The translations under genes and the position numbers were made by a program. Positions 36,382-44,771 of a stretch of DNA of 64,000 nucleotides are shown here, one piece after another. Where the stretch lies: the NCBI GenBank assembly GCA_038405435.1, contig JBBYHZ010000014.1. One strand, given 5' to 3'. The notes below the pieces were generated by a model. That model was not told the origin of the DNA, made no database searches, and saw only the letters and a program-made list of their open reading frames with translations. Origin of the DNA: Dryocola clanedunensis_A (lineage in GTDB: Bacteria; Pseudomonadota; Gammaproteobacteria; Enterobacterales; Enterobacteriaceae). Position 1 is the stretch's first letter. Every line of letters begins with the position of its first letter.

Positions 36382-36810
36382 GTGCGGGAAACCCGTTTGC
36401 CTTCTCTGTTCTCTTTCTCTCGCTGTAAATGGCCCTCGGCCCTCGCCCTGCTGGCGATGCTGATGCTGTTTATCGCCCCGGTGATTTCAAAATCACTGGA
36501 GCATCAGCGTGCGGGAACGAAACATCAGGGCATGGAACATCATATGATGATGGAGATGCCGCTGATGGAGATGCCAGCAACGTCCCATCTGCTTCCCGGC
36601 GTGGGCGCATCGCTGATGGATGATATCGCCTGCGGCTACTGTCAGCTCCTGCTGCACGTGCCGCTGATTGTCTGGCTGTTTATCCCTCTGCTCTGGCAGG
36701 CCTCGCGGGTGACCCGAGCGCCCCCCCTTCCCGTTATCGCCCCGCTTCTGCCTCAGCATGATGACGCCGAAGCCCTTCCCCGCGCCCCTCCTGCGGCACC
36801 GCATCGTTAA
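36382..36810 (+). CDS. DUF2946 membrane protein with His/Met-rich segment
   Basis: About 142 residues. A transmembrane helix (ALALLAMLMLFIAPVI) is followed by a periplasmic stretch very rich in Met and His (residues about 43-70, HHMMMEMPLMEM). A CGYC motif comes next, then a second helix and a Pro-rich tail. DUF2946 proteins often sit next to copper or TonB-linked genes. The start is uncertain: the frame is open back into the Fic gene, and I chose a GTG at 36382 that precedes the first helix, but TTG at 36397 is also possible. PepSY follows after 42 bases, a likely operon. Confidence 0.7.
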   Translation: MRETRLPSLFSFSRCKWPSALALLAMLMLFIAPVISKSLEHQRAGTKHQGMEHHMMMEMPLMEMPATSHLLPGVGASLMDDIACGYCQLLLHVPLIVWLFIPLLWQASRVTRAPPLPVIAPLLPQHDDAEALPRAPPAAPHR

Positions 36811-36852
36811 AACACCTTTCCTTTAACGTTATGGCTATGCCACAGGATAACT

Positions 36853-38232
36853 ATGTCTGTTTCCCAACCTCAGCTCGCCGCGCGCGGCGCGCTGCTGACG
36901 CTTTTGCGTCGCCTGCACTTCTATATCGGCCTGTTTGTCGGCCCGTTTATCTTCGTCGCGGCGCTTACCGGCACGCTGTATGTGCTGACGCCGCAGATTG
37001 AAAACGCGCTTTATCATGACGCTTTACGCACCCACGATAGCGGCCAGAAGCAGCCTCTTTCCCGACAAATTAACGCTGCGCGGCAATATATCGGCGAAGA
37101 TGCTCAGCTTTATGCGGTACGTCCTGCTCCGGGACCTGGCGAGACTACCCGCGTTCAGTTTAGCGACCCGGCGCTGGGCGAGTCGGAATCCCGCGCCGTT
37201 TTTATCTCCCCTTCCACGTTAGCCGTTACGGGCGATATGACGGTCTACGGCACCAGCGGCGTGCTGCCGCTGCGGACCTGGATCGATCGGTTTCATCGTG
37301 GCCTGCTTCTGGGCGATGCGGGCAGGCTGTACAGCGAGCTGGCCGCATCCTGGCTGTGGCTGGCGGCGCTTGGCGGAATAGCGCTCTGGCTGACCTCCCG
37401 CCCGAAAAGAAAGGTAAAAGTGCGGGATACCCCGAAGGTTAAAGCCCGGCGCTGGCACATTGCTTTGGGCGCGGCGCTATTGCTCGGGCTGCTGTTTTTC
37501 TCCGCGACCGGGCTGACCTGGTCCCAGTGGGCGGGCGGCAATATCGACAGGCTGCGCAGCGAGCTGGGCTGGCTGACGCCGCAGGTGAATACCTCGCTTA
37601 AGCTTCATGCAGGTATGCAGCACAACGATCCCCACGCGGAACACCATGGCATGATGCACGGCATGGCGATGCCGACGGCACCGGATGAAAGCTGGGACCG
37701 CGTGTTGCATGCGGGGCGAATGGCAGGCCTTACCTCCGACAAACTGGAGATCCGCCCGCCGCGCGCGGCTGATAAAGCCTGGACGGTAACGGAAATAGAC
37801 AGATCCTGGCCGACTCACGTGGATAGCGTGGCGGTCAATCCGCTGGACTACAGCGTCATCGACACCGTGCATTTTGCTGATTTCCCGCTCGTTGCCAAAC
37901 TGACCCGCTGGGGCATCGATGCCCATATGGGCGTGCTGTTCGGGCTGCCGAACCAGCTCCTGCTGGCCGCCTTCGGCCTCGGGCTGTGCGCCATGATTAT
38001 TCTGGGCTACCGAATGTGGTGGCTGCGCCGCCCGGTCGCCCCGGCAAGTAACCCCGCTCAAACGGTTAGCCAGGCGTGGCTCGCGCTGCCGACAGCCTTG
38101 CGCATCGCCGTGCTGCTCATCGCCATACTGCTGGGCTACGCACTGCCGGTGATGGGCGTTAGCCTGCTGCTGTTTATGGCCGTGGATATCGGACGCTGGC
38201 GGCGGCAGTTCCTGAGAACGCAAACCGCTTAG
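36853..38232 (+). CDS. PepSY-associated membrane protein (putative metal/siderophore reductase)
   Basis: The 459-residue protein belongs to the PepSY_TM family, with predicted helices near 26-46, 160-180, 200-222, 370-395 and 415-450. The periplasmic part contains a His/Met-rich loop (about 251-274, HNDPHAEHHGMMHGMAM). Relatives such as PiuB are iron-regulated membrane proteins, some acting as ferric-siderophore reductases. The neighbouring DUF2946 protein has a similar Met/His segment, suggesting that the pair handles copper or iron at the membrane. No Fur-box match was obvious upstream. Confidence 0.82.
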   Translation: MSVSQPQLAARGALLTLLRRLHFYIGLFVGPFIFVAALTGTLYVLTPQIENALYHDALRTHDSGQKQPLSRQINAARQYIGEDAQLYAVRPAPGPGETTRVQFSDPALGESESRAVFISPSTLAVTGDMTVYGTSGVLPLRTWIDRFHRGLLLGDAGRLYSELAASWLWLAALGGIALWLTSRPKRKVKVRDTPKVKARRWHIALGAALLLGLLFFSATGLTWSQWAGGNIDRLRSELGWLTPQVNTSLKLHAGMQHNDPHAEHHGMMHGMAMPTAPDESWDRVLHAGRMAGLTSDKLEIRPPRAADKAWTVTEIDRSWPTHVDSVAVNPLDYSVIDTVHFADFPLVAKLTRWGIDAHMGVLFGLPNQLLLAAFGLGLCAMIILGYRMWWLRRPVAPASNPAQTVSQAWLALPTALRIAVLLIAILLGYALPVMGVSLLLFMAVDIGRWRRQFLRTQTA

Positions 38233-38305
38233 GCCGAAAACTCATCTGCGTCATCTGCCAGAGCAGTCCGGTGAATGACGCTTCGCCTCCCCCTGTGCCC
38301 GTCCT

Positions 38306-38320
38306 ATTGGTCCTACCAAT
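38306..38320. promoter_or_regulatory. LldR operator O1
   Basis: ATTGGTCCTACCAAT, an imperfect palindrome, is the FadR-family LldR recognition type. An identical core recurs at 38431. Confidence 0.85.
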
Positions 38321-38383
38321 CCTCTTCAAAACGTGACCACTTTGTGGATTACGGCAAAAATACCAACAACAATGTTGCCCGCG

Positions 38384-38400
38384 ATTAACATAAAGTTAAC
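38384..38400. promoter_or_regulatory. ArcA-type direct repeats upstream of lldP
   Basis: Two TTAAC direct repeats 11 bp apart (38385 and 38396) fit the ArcA-P repeat spacing. Repression of lldPRD by ArcA under anaerobiosis is established in E. coli, so the site is plausible. Confidence 0.5.
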
Positions 38401-38430
38401 CATAAGCCATCAATTACCCTACATAAGCCG

Positions 38431-38445
38431 TTTGGTCCTACCAAT
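38431..38445. promoter_or_regulatory. LldR operator O2
   Basis: TTTGGTCCTACCAAT shares TTGGTCCTACCAAT exactly with O1. The 125 bp between the sites, on either side of the promoter region, suggests repression by looping as described for E. coli lldPRD. Confidence 0.85.
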
Positions 38446-38488
38446 CTGGCAAATAATTATAAGCACGTCACGTTCCGGAGATACCTGC

Positions 38489-40147
38489 ATGCAAGTCTGG
38501 CAACAAGTTTACGATCCGGCTGGCAATATCTGGCTGTCCAGCCTGGTCGCCGCCCTGCCCATCCTGTTCTTCTTTTTTGCACTGATTAAGCTGCGCATGA
38601 AAGGCTACCTGGCAGCAACGTTCACCGTTGGCCTGGCGCTGCTGGTGGCGCTGTTCTTCTACCGGATGCCCGCAGAACGGGCGCTGGCGTCGGTGGTTTA
38701 TGGCTTCTTCTACGGCCTGTGGCCGATTGCGTGGATTATTATCGCCGCGGTGTTCGTCTATAAAATCTCGGTGAAAACCGGGCAGTTCGACATCATCCGC
38801 TCGTCGATTCTGTCCATAACGTCGGACCAGCGGCTGCAGATGCTGATTGTCGGCTTCTCGTTTGGCGCATTCCTTGAGGGTGCCGCAGGGTTTGGCGCGC
38901 CCGTCGCCATTACCGCCGCGCTGCTGGTTGGCCTGGGCTTCAACCCCCTCTACGCGGCCGGTTTATGCCTGATTGTGAATACTGCCCCCGTGGCGTTCGG
39001 CGCCATGGGCATCCCGATTATCGTCGCGGGCCAGGTCACCGGGCTGGACAGCTTTCAGATCGGCCAGATGGTAGGTCGCCAGCTGCCCTTCCTGACGATT
39101 ATCGTGCTGTTCTGGATCATGGCGATCATGGACGGCTGGCGCGGGATAAAAGAGACGTGGCCTGCGGTGATGGTGGCCGGCGGCTCGTTTGCCGTTGCCC
39201 AGTACCTCAGCTCTAACTTCCTCGGCCCCGAGCTTCCGGACATTATTTCCTCGCTGGTATCGCTGGTGTGCCTGACCGCTTTCCTGCGGGTCTGGAAGCC
39301 CGTGCGCATTTTCCGCTTCGGCGACGTCGGCGCGTCGGTGACCGACCAGACGCTGGCCCGCAAAAATTACACTCTGGGCCAGGTTGTACGCGCCTGGATG
39401 CCGTTTATCTTCCTGACCGCCACCGTCACAATCTGGAGCGTGCCGCCGTTCAAGGCCCTCTTCGCACCTGGCGGCGCGCTGGCCGACTGGGTGATCAACG
39501 TATCTGTTCCGCTGCTTGATAAGCTGGTCGCCAAAATGCCGCCGGTAGTGGCCGAAAGCGTGGCCTATGCGGCGGTTTATAAATTCGACTGGTTCTCGGC
39601 AACCGGCACGGCGATTCTGGTGGCGGCACTGATTTCCATTATCTATCTGCGCATGAAGCCAAAAGCCGCGGTCGAAACCTTTGGCGAGACGCTGAAAGAG
39701 CTGGCGCTGCCCATTTACTCTATCGGGATGGTGCTGGCCTTCGCCTTTATCTCCAACTACTCAGGCCTGTCCGCAACGCTTGCGCTGGCGCTGGCCCATA
39801 CCGGCCATGCCTTTACCTTCTTCTCACCGTTCCTCGGCTGGCTTGGCGTGTTTCTCACCGGCTCGGATACCTCCTCCAACGCCCTGTTTGCCGCCCTTCA
39901 GGCCACCACGGCCCAGCAGATTGGGGTTTCCGATCTGCTGCTGGTCGCGGCGAACACCACGGGCGGGGTTACCGGCAAGATGATTTCTCCGCAGTCCATC
40001 GCCATTGCCTGCGCCGCGGTGGGCCTGGTGGGGAAAGAGTCCGACCTGTTCCGCTTTACCGTTAAGCACAGCCTGATCTTCACCTGCATGGTCGGGGTGA
40101 TCACCACGCTACAGGCCTACGTGCTGACCTGGATGATCCCATCATGA
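38489..40147 (+). CDS. lldP: L-lactate permease
   Basis: The 552-residue protein of the LctP family has about 12-13 helices spread over its length. It imports L-lactate (also D-lactate and glycolate in E. coli) with protons. The ATG is chosen because GGAG lies 8 bases upstream and the protein begins MQVWQQVYDPAGN as in E. coli LldP; the frame is open 52 codons further upstream through the operator region, which is not coding. The gene overlaps lldR by 4 bases (ATGA). Two LldR operators and an ArcA-like site precede it. Confidence 0.95.
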   Translation: MQVWQQVYDPAGNIWLSSLVAALPILFFFFALIKLRMKGYLAATFTVGLALLVALFFYRMPAERALASVVYGFFYGLWPIAWIIIAAVFVYKISVKTGQFDIIRSSILSITSDQRLQMLIVGFSFGAFLEGAAGFGAPVAITAALLVGLGFNPLYAAGLCLIVNTAPVAFGAMGIPIIVAGQVTGLDSFQIGQMVGRQLPFLTIIVLFWIMAIMDGWRGIKETWPAVMVAGGSFAVAQYLSSNFLGPELPDIISSLVSLVCLTAFLRVWKPVRIFRFGDVGASVTDQTLARKNYTLGQVVRAWMPFIFLTATVTIWSVPPFKALFAPGGALADWVINVSVPLLDKLVAKMPPVVAESVAYAAVYKFDWFSATGTAILVAALISIIYLRMKPKAAVETFGETLKELALPIYSIGMVLAFAFISNYSGLSATLALALAHTGHAFTFFSPFLGWLGVFLTGSDTSSNALFAALQATTAQQIGVSDLLLVAANTTGGVTGKMISPQSIAIACAAVGLVGKESDLFRFTVKHSLIFTCMVGVITTLQAYVLTWMIPS

Positions 40148-40929
40148 CGGTTCAGCCTCGCCTGGCGGACCGGCTTGCAGAACGCCTGAAGTCGCTGATT
40201 AGCGAGCGTAATCTCGAAGCGGGCATGAGGTTGCCCGCCGAGCGGCAGCTGGCCGCAGAGATGGGGGCTTCACGGTCATCCGTGCGGGAGGCAATCCAGA
40301 AGCTCATCAGCGAAGGCGTGTTGATCAGCCGCCGGGGCGGCGGCACCTTTGTGCGATATGAAGTGCAGGCGTGGTCCGAACAGCGCATCGTGCAGCCGCT
40401 GAAAACGCTGGTCGAAGACGACCCCAACTACCGCTACGACATTTTAGAAGCGCGCCATTCGATTGAGGCCAGCACCGCGTGGTATGCAGCCATTCGCGCC
40501 ACGCCAGCCGACAAAGAAAAGCTGGTTGCCTGCTTCGACGCGACGATAGCGTTTAAAGAAAGCGACGATCCGGACCTGGCCGCCCAGGCCGACGTGCGGT
40601 TTCATCTCGCCATTGCCGAAGCCTCACACAACATTGTGCTGCTCCAGACCATGCGTGGTTTCTTCGACCTGCTGCAATCCTCCGTGATGCACAGCCGCCA
40701 GCGCATGTATACCGTTCCGGCTATTTTTGCCGGGCTGACTGAACAACATAACGAACTATTGCAGGCCATTCTGGCAGGCGATCCCGAGCGCGCGCGCCTG
40801 GCCGCCAGGACGCACCTTGGTTTTGTGCACCGCACGATCAAAACCCTGCACGAAGACGAAGCCCGGCAGGCGCGCATCACCCGCCTGCCGGATGAAGATA
40901 CCGACGCTACAAGGGAAAAGAACTCATGA
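40144..40929 (+). CDS. lldR: LldR, FadR-family lactate-responsive regulator
   Basis: The 261-residue protein has an N-terminal GntR-type winged helix (RLPAERQLAAEMGASRSSVREAI) and an all-helical FCD ligand domain with metal-binding histidines (for example in FHLAIAEASH). In E. coli it represses lldPRD without lactate and activates with it. It lies between lldP and lldD with 4-base overlaps at both ends, so its synthesis is coupled to the operon it controls. Confidence 0.95.
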   Translation: MTVQPRLADRLAERLKSLISERNLEAGMRLPAERQLAAEMGASRSSVREAIQKLISEGVLISRRGGGTFVRYEVQAWSEQRIVQPLKTLVEDDPNYRYDILEARHSIEASTAWYAAIRATPADKEKLVACFDATIAFKESDDPDLAAQADVRFHLAIAEASHNIVLLQTMRGFFDLLQSSVMHSRQRMYTVPAIFAGLTEQHNELLQAILAGDPERARLAARTHLGFVHRTIKTLHEDEARQARITRLPDEDTDATREKNS

Positions 40930-42110
40930 TTATTTCAGCCTCATCCGACTACCGTGCCGCCGCGCAGCGCATCCTGCCGCCGTTCCTGTTCCACTACATC
41001 GACGGGGGCGCCTATGCCGAACATACCCTTCGCCGCAACGTAGAAGATCTTGCAGAGGTGGCGCTTAAGCAGCGGGTGCTGAAGAACATGTCGGCGCTGA
41101 GTCTGGAGACAAAGCTGTTTAACGAAACGCTTTCTATGCCGGTGGCGCTGGCACCGGTTGGGCTGTGCGGCATGTACGCCCGACGCGGAGAGGTTCAGGC
41201 AGCAAAGGCCGCTGCGGCTAAAGGCATTCCCTTTACGCTTTCCACCGTTTCCGTCTGCCCGATAGAAGAGGTGGCCCCGGCGATTGACCGTCCAATGTGG
41301 TTCCAGCTTTACGTTCTGAAAGACCGTGGGTTTATGCGCAACGCGCTGGAACGGGCCAAAGCGGCCGGTTGCTCAACGCTGGTCTTTACCGTCGATATGC
41401 CAACGCCCGGCGCGCGTTACCGGGATGCGCACTCGGGCATGAGCGGACAGCATGCGGCGCTGCGCCGCTACTGGCAGGCGGTCACGCATCCACAGTGGGC
41501 GTGGGACGTGGGGGTGAATGGCCGTCCGCACGACCTGGGGAATATTTCCACCTATCTGGGGAAACCCACCGGGCTGGAAGACTACATCGGCTGGCTGGCA
41601 AATAACTTTGATCCGTCTATTTCGTGGAGCGATCTGGAGTGGATCCGCGAGTTCTGGGACGGCCCGATGATCATCAAGGGTATTCTCGATCCGGAGGATG
41701 CAAAAGACGCGGTGCGCTTTGGTGCCGATGGCATCGTGGTGTCGAACCACGGCGGCCGCCAGCTTGATGGCGTGCTTTCATCCTGCCGCGCCCTGCCCGC
41801 CATTGCCGACGCGGTGAAAGGTGACATTGCTATTCTGGCCGACAGCGGCATCCGCAACGGGCTGGACGTGGTGCGCATGATTGCGCTGGGCGCGGATACG
41901 GTGCTGCTGGGCCGCGCTTATCTGTATGCGCTGGCAACCCATGGCCAGGCGGGCGTCGCCAATCTGCTGAACCTGATTGAGAAAGAGATGAGGGTGGCGA
42001 TGACGCTGACGGGCGCAAAAACCATCGCGGATATCAGCCCCGAGCTGCTGGTGCGCGAAGGCCTGAAGGAGATTCTTTCCCCGCAGTCCTCTATGGCGGT
42101 TGGGTTTTAG
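40926..42110 (+). CDS. lldD: L-lactate dehydrogenase (FMN, quinone-linked)
   Basis: The 394-residue protein belongs to the FMN-dependent alpha-hydroxyacid dehydrogenase family. The catalytic His in SNHGGRQLDG, the FMN-binding alanine-proline region (ALAPVGLCGM), TVDMPTPGARYRD and the final GADTVLLGR motif are all present. It oxidises L-lactate to pyruvate at the inner membrane, passing electrons to quinone for aerobic growth on lactate. It closes the lldPRD operon; a CCCGCC-GCAA-GGCGGG hairpin lies 23 bases after its stop. Confidence 0.96.
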   Translation: MIISASSDYRAAAQRILPPFLFHYIDGGAYAEHTLRRNVEDLAEVALKQRVLKNMSALSLETKLFNETLSMPVALAPVGLCGMYARRGEVQAAKAAAAKGIPFTLSTVSVCPIEEVAPAIDRPMWFQLYVLKDRGFMRNALERAKAAGCSTLVFTVDMPTPGARYRDAHSGMSGQHAALRRYWQAVTHPQWAWDVGVNGRPHDLGNISTYLGKPTGLEDYIGWLANNFDPSISWSDLEWIREFWDGPMIIKGILDPEDAKDAVRFGADGIVVSNHGGRQLDGVLSSCRALPAIADAVKGDIAILADSGIRNGLDVVRMIALGADTVLLGRAYLYALATHGQAGVANLLNLIEKEMRVAMTLTGAKTIADISPELLVREGLKEILSPQSSMAVGF

Positions 42111-42133
42111 GGTTGCTGAATACTTACTCCTGG

Positions 42134-42149
42134 CCCGCCGCAAGGCGGG
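42134..42149 (+). terminator. Hairpin after lldD
   Basis: A CCCGCC/GGCGGG stem with a stable GCAA tetraloop, without a T run. It lies between converging lldD and higA-type genes. Confidence 0.5.
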
Positions 42150-42168
42150 TTACTGACAACACAAAGGA

Positions 42169-42477
42169 TTAAACATGCCCCGTCAGTTCAGAGAAGTGGA
42201 TGCCTGCGGCGTGAAAAATTTTTTTGGTGGTGCTGATGGTCGGATTGCCGCGTTCAGATAGCGTGCGATAGAGCGTTTCCCGGTTCAGATTGGCTGCCCG
42301 GGCAATTTTTGAAATCCCACCGCGCGCTTCGACTAAACGACGAAGTGCCAGCAGAAACAGCGCTTCGCCATCTTCTTTATCAAGCTCCGCCAGCGCCTCT
42401 TTCAGATACTCAACGGCAAAACTGTGGTCGTCACGAAGCATTTCGATGACAAACTGGTCATGATCGCTAAAGGTCAT
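42169..42477 (-). CDS. HigA-type antitoxin (putative addiction module antidote)
   Basis: The 102-residue protein has a helix-turn-helix near the C-terminus (ISKIARAANLNRETLYRTL) and matches the addiction-module antidote family. It is encoded after, and overlaps by 11 bases, a RelE/HigB-like toxin gene, so the order is toxin first, as in higBA. It should neutralise the toxin and repress the pair's promoter. Confidence 0.85.
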   Translation of the reverse strand: MTFSDHDQFVIEMLRDDHSFAVEYLKEALAELDKEDGEALFLLALRRLVEARGGISKIARAANLNRETLYRTLSERGNPTISTTKKIFHAAGIHFSELTGHV

Positions 42478-42799
42478 ACTCTCTTCCTTTCTGATGCTGT
42501 TCCCACCAGGCTACCGCCTGATTGATATCCGCCTGCTGCTTTCTTTTATCGCCGCCGAGTAAGATCAGAACGATTTCCTGGCCTTCTAAGGCATAGTAGA
42601 TACGGTAGCCCGGCCCCTGATCGACTCTTAATTCCCATACCCCACTGCCACAGGGCGCATGATCGCCAGGGTTACCAAAACTGAGGCGGTCAAGACGCAT
42701 AACAATTTTCGTCTTTGCAACCGGATCTTTCAGTACCCTTAGCCACTCTTTAAACGGCTCTTTGCCACGGAGCGTTTTGAAATAGCGAAGTCTTTTCAT
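42467..42799 (-). CDS. HigB/RelE-superfamily toxin (phage-derived Gp49-like type)
   Basis: The 110-residue protein carries the typical type II killer features: FKEWLRVLKD, RLDRLSFGNPGD, the core strand WELRVDQGPGYRIYYALEG and LLGGDKRKQQADI near the end. Such toxins usually cleave mRNA on the ribosome. GAGG lies 8 bases before the ATG. The coding frame is intact. The 257-bp gap upstream up to the osmC-like gene holds the pair's promoter and no other gene that I can see. Confidence 0.86.
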   Translation of the reverse strand: MKRLRYFKTLRGKEPFKEWLRVLKDPVAKTKIVMRLDRLSFGNPGDHAPCGSGVWELRVDQGPGYRIYYALEGQEIVLILLGGDKRKQQADINQAVAWWEQHQKGREYDL

Positions 42800-43056
42800 C
42801 CCTGAACCCTCAAATTGTAGCTTTTAAGCAACAGGTGTCAATACCTATTTTGCAACCAGAACGGTTATTCCGCCAATATGCTAATTCAGCTAACGGGGGG
42901 TCAGGAAAGACAATCTAAAAGGAAGTTGACGTTTTGCGGCGTGCTTTCCATAACAGAGAAATAGCAGCAAAAAAACCATATTAAACAACGAGATTGGGAA
43001 GAGAGAAAATCAAGACGTATAGCCCCCTGAAAACTCAGGAGGCAATGGGGAGAGAG

Positions 43057-43485
43057 TTAGTTAAGCTTATAATCCAGCGTAATTTCAGCTTTGATCAGCT
43101 GGGATACCGGGCAGCCGGCTTTCGCTTTCTGGATGATTTTATCAAATGCCGCGCTGTCCACGCCGGGCACTTTGACGTTGCTGGTCAGGGCGATTTTAGT
43201 GATGGCAAATCCGCCGTCCGTTTTGTCCAGCGAGACGTCGGCTGTCGTATCAATGCTTTCCGCCGTATGACCTTCCTCACCCAGCATCAACGACAGAGCC
43301 ATTGAGAAACAGGCCGCGTGGGCCGCGCCGATAAGCTCTTCCGGGTTAGTCCCGGCGGCACCTTCAAAGCGGGTATTAAAACCGTACGGCTGCTGTTTTA
43401 GCGCGCCGCTTTCGGTAGATACCGTGCCTTTACCGCGCTTAATATCACCTTCCCAGTGGGCCTGCCCTTTCTTATGAATGGTCAT
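43057..43485 (-). CDS. osmC: OsmC-family peroxiredoxin
   Basis: The 142-residue protein matches the hydroperoxide reductase OsmC. The two redox cysteines appear in HAACFSMAL and in KAGCPVSQL, and the N-terminal GKGTVSTESG strand region is conserved. It reduces organic hydroperoxides. AGGAG is placed 8 bases before the ATG. In E. coli osmC is induced by osmotic shock and RpoS; no such promoter was resolved here. It lies between two toxin-antitoxin loci. Confidence 0.92.
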   Translation of the reverse strand: MTIHKKGQAHWEGDIKRGKGTVSTESGALKQQPYGFNTRFEGAAGTNPEELIGAAHAACFSMALSLMLGEEGHTAESIDTTADVSLDKTDGGFAITKIALTSNVKVPGVDSAAFDKIIQKAKAGCPVSQLIKAEITLDYKLN

Positions 43486-43579
43486 GCTTTCGCTCCTGTT
43501 TGATTGACATAGACATCAAGTATAGGAGCTAAGCGCGGGCTTGCCCGGGAACTCGGAGCATTCCTTGTGCAGACGTGTG

Positions 43580-43974
43580 TCAGACGGCCCAGTCCTCAAC
43601 GCGTAATCCTGCAATGCTAAAAAACGCGCGGACGCTGGTGACTAACGTCGTTTTTTCACTGAGAGTATGGGCGGCTATGAGCATACCCAGCGAGCCTAAA
43701 ACAACACCTTTTTTTCCAGATTCGCCCGTAGTTTACCGTATGCTTCAGCCGTAACGCTCTCCCTGGAATAGACTGATATCGCATCCAGAAACCCCATCAC
43801 AGCGGCTTTCAGCTTCTTATTCTGCCTTTTTTCTACACCGTACAGCAGCTCTGCTTCCGTAATACCAGAGATCGCAATACGCGATGGTGGAACAGCAGAA
43901 ATTCTGGCGATCGCCTGCGGATGCTGACGCAAAAAGTAGCTAACCGTATTGGTATCCAGCATGTAGATCATCAT
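43580..43974 (-). pseudogene. vapC: Frameshifted VapC PIN-domain toxin
   Basis: The frame starts MMIYMLDTNTVSYFLRQHP, with the first catalytic Asp in LDTN and Glu in ITEAELLYG. At a run of seven A residues (minus strand, + coordinates about 43712-43718) it turns out of frame and stops after 92 residues. One more A would restore a frame reading GSLGMLIAAHTLSE through FFSIAGLRVEDWAV to a TGA at 43582-43580, giving the usual VapC length of about 131. So the toxin is inactive unless slippage or a sequencing error in the run explains it. It is downstream of vapB by 35 bp. Confidence 0.85.
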
Positions 43975-44009
43975 TTGATTCCGGCAAAAGGATCTCTGTC
44001 GGCAGGCGG

Positions 44010-44234
44010 CTAATTACGCTCCTGCGCGTCGAGGAAGTTATCAGGTACCCGGGCTTTTTTGATAAGCGAGATCACATTTTCCCAGTTGTCTGGTTTTGCA
44101 GGTCTTTTTGAAAGAATCACGTTGCCCTCCTTGTCCCGTCGGATATACACCCGATCCGTATCAAATTCGAATTCCACCGGTAACCTCACTGCCTGATTTC
44201 TACCGTTTTTAAAAAGCTTTGCAATGCGCGCCAT
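44010..44234 (-). CDS. vapB: VapB antitoxin (AbrB/MazE-like)
   Basis: The 74-residue protein has an N-terminal swapped-hairpin DNA-binding fold (ARIAKLFKNGRNQAVRLPVEFEF) and a C-terminal toxin-binding tail. It matches the VapB antitoxins of enterics. A strong AGGAGGGG precedes the ATG. It is intact although the partner toxin gene downstream is frameshifted, as expected if antitoxin loss would be harmful first. The 250 bp beyond, up to ilvN, hold no gene that I recognise. Confidence 0.87.
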   Translation of the reverse strand: MARIAKLFKNGRNQAVRLPVEFEFDTDRVYIRRDKEGNVILSKRPAKPDNWENVISLIKKARVPDNFLDAQERN

Positions 44235-44486
44235 GTCCCCTCCTGACCAGATACTGACCTATGCCAAAGCAAAGGCCAAACACTGGCTAAAACCAACTGA
44301 CGCCAGCAAGGGACACACTGAAATTAGCGCAATCATGCATCCCTTTCACGATGTTTTATAAGGAGAGATTAAATTCTGAGAAGGCTTTCTGAAGAAAATG
44401 AACGGCGTACAACTGGCAGCAAAATAAACCGGAGATCGCTCGCAGATTTCGTGCTGGCGGAGGACTACGCCTCCGCCGTCAGAGTG

Positions 44487-44768
44487 TTACTGCACCAGCG
44501 CCGTCAGCTTGCTGAACACCTGCTGGCCATCAGCGTCACGCCTGATCTGCACCACGTCTTCCAGCTTATCAACCTGGCTTATCATCTGCTCAAGGCGCTG
44601 GTCGTCGGCTACTTCAAGCCAGATGCGGCTCTGGTCGCCGTCGGGTAGCGGCAGACAGAGTATGCCTTCGACGTTGAAGGCGCGGCGGGCAAACAGGCCA
44701 CAGATGTGGGACATCACGCCCGGATGGTTGCGCACCGTAAGTTCCAGAATAACGGTTTGTTGTTGCAT
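44487..44768 (-). CDS. ilvN: Acetolactate synthase I small (regulatory) subunit
   Basis: The 93-residue ACT-domain protein has the typical start LELTVRNHPGVMSHICGLFARRAFNVEGI. It binds valine and feedback-inhibits IlvB. It lies 3 bases after the ilvB stop, so the two are co-transcribed. Sequence and length match E. coli IlvN (about 96 residues). Confidence 0.95.
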   Translation of the reverse strand: MQQQTVILELTVRNHPGVMSHICGLFARRAFNVEGILCLPLPDGDQSRIWLEVADDQRLEQMISQVDKLEDVVQIRRDADGQQVFSKLTALVQ

Positions 44769-44771
44769 GGC

